Of a stretch of DNA of 64,000 bases, positions 59,401 through 64,000 are shown piece by piece. Every line of letters begins with the position of its first letter. Position 1 is the stretch's first letter. This DNA comes from Azadirachta indica (taxonomy: Eukaryota; Streptophyta; Magnoliopsida; Sapindales; Meliaceae): the NCBI GenBank assembly GCA_022749755.1, contig CM040448.1, positions 6,012,481 through 6,076,480 of the forward strand. Reading direction: 5' to 3'. Below the pieces are notes generated by a model, which made no database searches, had not been told where the DNA came from, and saw nothing but the letters and a program-made list of their open reading frames with translations. A program made the translations under genes and the position numbers.

Positions 59401-59864
59401 GATGCTGATTTGCCTAATTTTTTTTTTCTCCTTGCCATGATTCCCTTATTTTTCTAGTGTTTCTGCTATGAATTATTCTAACTTTTTATTTTTTTTCCTA
59501 CAGACGATATCGACTGTTAATTTCAGATTTCATCAATCTAATTTAACTAGTACAATTTATATATTATGAGAAAAAAGTGTCAAAAAGCCCCTCCTATTAC
59601 TTTTATTTCTCCTTTATATAATTTTTTTTTAATTCTATGCTCTTTAGATTCTAATTCTCTTTGTTCTTCGTATTCTAATAATACTCTCGTTCACATTAAA
59701 GATGCAACAGAATTTAGGATGTTTTAGGTTCTCTTTTAGGTTTCCTGTTTCTATTTATTAGGCTCAGCTTGTTAGCTGACTCCCTGGGCTTCCAAAATTG
59801 TGTTTTCTCTTAGCACCCTTTGGTCTTGACTTTGCCAGCCCAATTTGAATCCATCTACAATATT

Positions 59865-61090
59865 GTTTTATATTTACATTAATTTATTCACTATCCATTT
59901 GCACTAATTTATTCACCAACTCTCTCCAGCAATCAAACGTGTTAAGGGCTTGCATAAAACCAAACTTGAAAAAAGTAACTCTTTGTTTGTACCACTTAGG
60001 ACATGATTAGATTATAATAACATGTTTGGCACAATATTGTATTAAATTTATATCTTAACAAATAATAAATATTCATTAATCTGATCTTTAAGAAATTATT
60101 TAATATGTTAAATTTATATTATAATTTTTAAATTAATTTTTATTTTTTAATTTTCATTGTATTTAAATAATAAAAATAATTTTTTATTTTAATAAATTAT
60201 ATATATATATACATATATATATAAAGTTGTTTAAAAGTAGTGATGTATATTTTAAAATTTCGGATTTAATTCCACAAACAACCAAGTACTCGACAGATCA
60301 AATCCTAACAAAATCCCAAACATAAAACCCTGGAGTCCAACATAAATATGATCCGAGTTTGATGCGTATGAGTCGTGTTAGACTAGCCATTTAAGACTCT
60401 GTCACGATGAGCAATTACACTTCCAGAGCAGATACAAATGCAAACATGCTTTGCTTAAATGTATCACCCATGGCGTCATCACTTTGAGAAATTACAAATC
60501 AGAACTTAATCTGTCATTTTCATTGTTATTTTTTTTGTTTTGTTGGCGACGCCGCCACCCCCAGCCGAAATTAATTTCAGTTGAATTCATGTAATTAAGC
60601 TTCTTTCCAGTAGGCTTGACTCCAGAGTAGTTTGAGACATGCTTGATATTTTCAAGAGTAATTTGAGACATATTTAATGCTTTCATATTATTTTAACACA
60701 ATAAAAAGAGTCAGGATTTGGTGTTTTCTGGGCGAGATTTCTAACCCATCTAAAACCTTAAAAAAAAAAAAAGAAAAAATATCTTCTAAGCCTAGTTAAA
60801 TTGAACCCATGGCCAGTAATACTCCAATAGGCCATTCCACTTGTACTACGCAGCTGCGTAGTCAGAACAGGAAAAAGAAAAACTAGAATGAGAATTATAA
60901 CTAAACATAATTGGTCTGGAAAATAGGAAAATTATGAAATTCAATCCAACCCATCTCCTTCATCTCCATTCCTACAGAAACATTCTCTTCAACATACACA
61001 AATTAAACAGTTGAATGATAAGAACATGAAGGATACGATTCTAATGGAAAACTAGGCTTGTGAGTTGTGACAAAACAATCTGGCCTTGGT
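59865..61090. other. Non-coding spacer
   Basis: AT-rich to 60.25 kb with TATATA tracts, then more balanced composition. A 64-codon minus-strand frame at 60492-60686 ends in a Gly/Arg-rich segment over a GC-rich run (GGCGACGCCGCCACCCCCAG at 60544 on). It could be a gene fragment, but there is no supporting motif. Confidence 0.45.
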
Positions 61091-62281
61091 CTTTTATTCT
61101 AATACAGAATCTTTATGAACACTAAATGAGAAGAAACTGTAATTGATATTCACAATCACAGTATGTCTTTAACAGGAGACGAACCACACCACACAAACCA
61201 TGTCTTGTAGAAAGAAAACCATCTTGGACATTCCAAAATTTATCTATCGATGTCTAGAAGGCTTCACAACACAAGATGCCTCAGCATTTTTTAAAAGCCT
61301 AGAGAAAAATAACCGTAACAATATCTTCAGAAGCACAGAGGGTTCTTTCTTCATCGTTATCATTACTGGTTATACCGTTTACAGCACCATAATGAACTGT
61401 GGAGAACGGGCCTCACTTCAACACAAGTTTAATCCTACGCCTTTGCAATAGGCAACAAGACCAAATAATATTTCTATCAAAACAAACTAATAACAATAAG
61501 AATTCAGGGGAAAAAAAGCATTTGTTTAAAACTATGAGAAAATAGCACAGAAATTACATTCGGCTCAGGCCAAAAGAAAATAATTATGCCTATCTTAGTA
61601 ATATCAAGGTAGGGATACAACAAAATATATATCGAATAGTATACTCGCATTCTGCAGTTCACACAAATTTCAAACAACAAAATGTCACCACAGTCTGAGG
61701 CACTTCTCAGGGACTGGAGGTCCTATAGACAAGCAGAACAATACAGGTACTGTGGACAACTCAACAAGGAACAACTCCCAAATTTACTCTGCCAGTTTAA
61801 ATCCTTGAGGTTGACAGTCCAGCATCCTAAGAGTGTCTCTGGAAACAAAGAAGCATGACTTCTAGCAAAATACCAGTTAGTTAACCAGCCAGATCAATTA
61901 GTAAACTTAAGAACATAACTCATAGTTTATAAATGAACCAATTTCCTTACTTCCAGAATCATTGACATAATGGCTAATAAATATCAGTAAACTAATGCAA
62001 TTTTAAGTGAACATCATCCATAAATATCCAATTAGCTTGATGCTACTAAAATACAGTAAAACAGCTTGAAACTTTCCAAAATAACTTTACAATGTACCTT
62101 AATTGCTAGACTTCAATTAAAAATTGAGTTTGGGTTTCCTATACCAAGACTCAAAAGTTTACCAAGCTACCAGATTTTCTTAGAAATATGTAAAAAAAAT
62201 ACAATAAATAGTTCGCATACACACACCTGGGTATAGTTACTTTTGATAAGATAAAAGATACTTGTATTCCCTAGTTTACTG
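61091..62281 (-). other. Probable 3' UTR / downstream region of the UBP gene
   Basis: Composition is less AT-rich than the spacer beyond it, as expected for transcribed sequence. Candidate poly(A) signals on the minus strand include AATAAA at 61093-61098. Whether the UTR is contiguous or spliced cannot be judged. The 83-codon plus-strand frame at 61200-61451 is on the opposite strand and has no recognisable domain. Confidence 0.35.
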
Positions 62282-64000
62282 CTAGGAGGAAATGTTTTCA
62301 TGACCTGCACCGGACTGTGCTACATTGCTATTTGAGGCATCATCCTTCACCCTCCTATAAAAGAGGACATATGCAGCAGCTGACTTCACATCATCTTCAC
62401 TTATGGGTGATATGTGACTATCATCAAAATTGTACCACCTATTCTCATCCAGAAGCTGCAGATCATAGAAATTATGCAAAACAGGGTCAGACATAAACTA
62501 AGGTAACAATGCTGGGTTAGAAATTAGGCAAACAGTAGTTATCTATCTTCTATATAAGAAATTAAAAAAAAAAAAAAGCAATAAAATAAATGAGCTAAAA
62601 GTAGTACTGAAACCCACAAATAGTAACAAATACAATTCCTCGATATCCATTGTCATAAGTATGCTTTCCTCTACAAGAATGATCAATAAATGTGGGTTTG
62701 ACAAGCAAAGAACAGCTAAATCCAACTTCAACCGTTAATCAAGAACAAATTACACAAATAATGCTATCCACAAAACACGCACCAGTCAAGGGGCAACTGT
62801 ATAGATTCTTTTCTTTTATAAAAGATGCCAAACTTTCAACTGACCTTGATATGTGCAGTGTAGTGCCCACTGCCCATGCCACCATAATGGTTGGTTAAGG
62901 CATAGAGTTCATAGAGTTGACGTCGCGAACTGTTTTTGTTGGCTACATATTTCGTCAAGTCAAAGTCATGAATGGGAAAGTTGACAAAGGTTTCTAGTTT
63001 ATGCTTCATTGACCTGCTATAAGAGAATCTCTTCAGATGAATGACTAAAACCTCTGGAAGCCTCCAGAGATCAAGCTTTTTACTTGCTTGTCTCCGTTCT
63101 TTACATCGAGGACAGTACCTTCAATAGATATACATTAAGAAGTCAAGTGGCTGTTTGAACTTTAATTCACTTTTAAATGCAAGCAGACTGCTGGGGATTC
63201 TTAAAGGACAAGCAGATAGCCGTGAGGATAATGCAATCAAATATTATGGTTATAGATTAGAAAACACTAAAATAGCAAGTGGAAAGTTGTAAGAGCCAGG
63301 CATTCATCATGTTCAGAAATTGACAGCAGCAAGATTTAAAGATCTCCAGAAAATGACTAAGCTAAAGATTAATTGAGAAATCAAACTTACTAAGCAACAG
63401 AAACTCGTGCATTCAAATAGGTAAATTTAGCTTTTAAGAAGTTACCACAAAATTTAAGTTAATTAAAATTTTACAGTGCAATACTGTGACCATTGACCAT
63501 AACAGTTTTGATAGTTCTATCATAGTAAGACATTCAGATAAAACCCAGACAGCAAATCATTTCTGTATAGTTTTGAACAACCAAGCACCTTTTGTAAGGC
63601 ATTAAGACTGAACAGTAGTCAGCTGTTGTCCCCTTAGTTTGGATTACCATAAATTTGATCTGAATCATTTTATCTACATATCACACATGAAAATGTAGTA
63701 TAGGGAGAGTGATAGAGGAAATGCACTAACCACATATCTTCAGGCACTAGAGGCTCTTCTCGTAGAAAAGCTTCCAAACAGGTATACAAGGAGAGGGGTT
63801 CGGTACGAGCTTTCTTGGTCACTGGCCCATATTTGAACACTTCCGGTAAGTTCTCCAGCAAATGACTATTATATTTCTCCAACAGCTTCTGTGACCAATC
63901 AACATATATTACCATTGATGTTGATGATGAGGGAAGTCTAATGGTTTTCTCTTCTTCCACAGACAGGTCAATGAGTGCACTACTTTCATCAACCAATTGA
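62282..64000 (-). CDS. Ubiquitin-specific protease (UBP5/8/9-type deubiquitinase), 3' exons, partial
   Basis: Three exons on the minus strand, the gene continuing past the right edge: 64000-63731, 63118-62845 and 62455-62282 (stop TAG 62284-62282). The introns have GT donors and AG acceptors (CTGCAG at the last), and the frame joins exactly: the Trp codon of EDMW is split after TG, and the second exon ends on a codon boundary. The 238 visible residues form the C-terminal half of a peptidase C19 (USP) domain. [16 protein letters not shown] is followed by [24 protein letters not shown], the [11 protein letters not shown] box, the catalytic-His box [14 protein letters not shown], and [11 protein letters not shown] with AAYVLFYRR near the end. 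The catalytic Cys box lies outside the window. These enzymes remove ubiquitin from proteins in cytosol or nucleus; substrates are not inferable. The sequence resembles the plant UBP5/8/9/10/11 group; the exact member is uncertain. Confidence 0.93.

Larger units (their letters stand above)
55186..59859 (-). mobile_element. Ty3/gypsy LTR retrotransposon, degraded, both LTRs present
   Basis: The LTRs are 55186-55517 (332 bp) and 59515-59859 (345 bp). On the plus strand both start TGTTAA and end CCATCT(G/A)CA. ATATT flanks the element exactly at 55181-55185 and 59860-59864 as a 5-bp target duplication. Coding remnants run on the minus strand, so 59515-59859 is the 5' LTR; just inside it ATCGTCTGTAGGAAA resembles the CCGTCTGTGGGAA motif often found after the primer binding site in Tat/Athila-type elements. 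Order: gag, protease, RT. About 1 kb between RT and the 3' LTR is too short for RNase H plus integrase, so those are largely deleted. LTRs differ at many positions, so it is an old insertion. Confidence 0.88.

Noticed and set aside
61200..61451. 83-codon plus-strand ORF downstream of the UBP gene
   Set aside because: It lies opposite the probable UBP 3' UTR, with no recognisable domain and no splice or promoter support.
1..64000. CRISPR arrays, operons, rRNA and tRNA genes
   Set aside because: The regularly spaced repeats found (47-bp minisatellite, TA tracts) have no unique spacers, and no complete tRNA or rRNA sequence was recognised on reading both strands. A tRNAscan or Rfam run was not possible.

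Overview
The window looks like nuclear DNA from a flowering plant, most likely a eudicot. It is very AT-rich and full of TA microsatellites and degenerate transposons. The only convincing genes are plant-type: an intronless class I carboxylesterase closest to Arabidopsis CXE17, an intronless CYP94-family P450, and the 3' exons of a plant ubiquitin-specific protease with GT/AG introns. The species cannot be told from the sequence.

Layout. 1-13.3 kb is non-coding and AT-rich. It holds a fold-back repeat (about 4.94-5.52 kb) and a Mutator-like MITE with a perfect 9-bp target duplication (10.3-11.4 kb). 13.3-25.7 kb is a degraded endogenous pararetrovirus (Caulimoviridae) present as two copies placed head to head, forming an imperfect palindrome centred near 20.41 kb. 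Each arm keeps the end of an upstream ORF, a TATA and poly(A) block, a tRNA-Met primer binding site, a leader ORF, a capsid region and a movement-protein region. Only the longer left arm continues into protease, reverse transcriptase and RNase H. All reading frames are broken in both arms. 25.7-30 kb holds repeats, the orphan 3' end of an unidentified minus-strand gene and a 1.2-kb long-TIR element.

30.3-31.3 kb is the carboxylesterase and 36.7-38.2 kb the P450, both on the plus strand. Between them lies a 1.8-kb sequence duplicated in tandem. 38-60 kb is a transposon graveyard: a pair of related 1.9-kb segments (43.3-45.1 and 50.2-52.2 kb) that carry different LTR insertions and so serve as each other's empty sites; a 2.9-kb LTR-flanked non-autonomous element whose inside is a 47-bp minisatellite; a solo LTR with a GAATC target duplication; a copia RT/RNase H remnant; and a 4.7-kb Ty3/gypsy element (minus strand) with both LTRs and an ATATT target duplication. 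62.3-64 kb is the C-terminal part of a UBP deubiquitinase gene that continues past the right edge.

The three host genes show no sign of working together: there is no operon-like or pathway logic. The most unusual structure is the pararetroviral palindrome, which would give a long hairpin RNA if read through from outside. That is an inference, not something the sequence proves.
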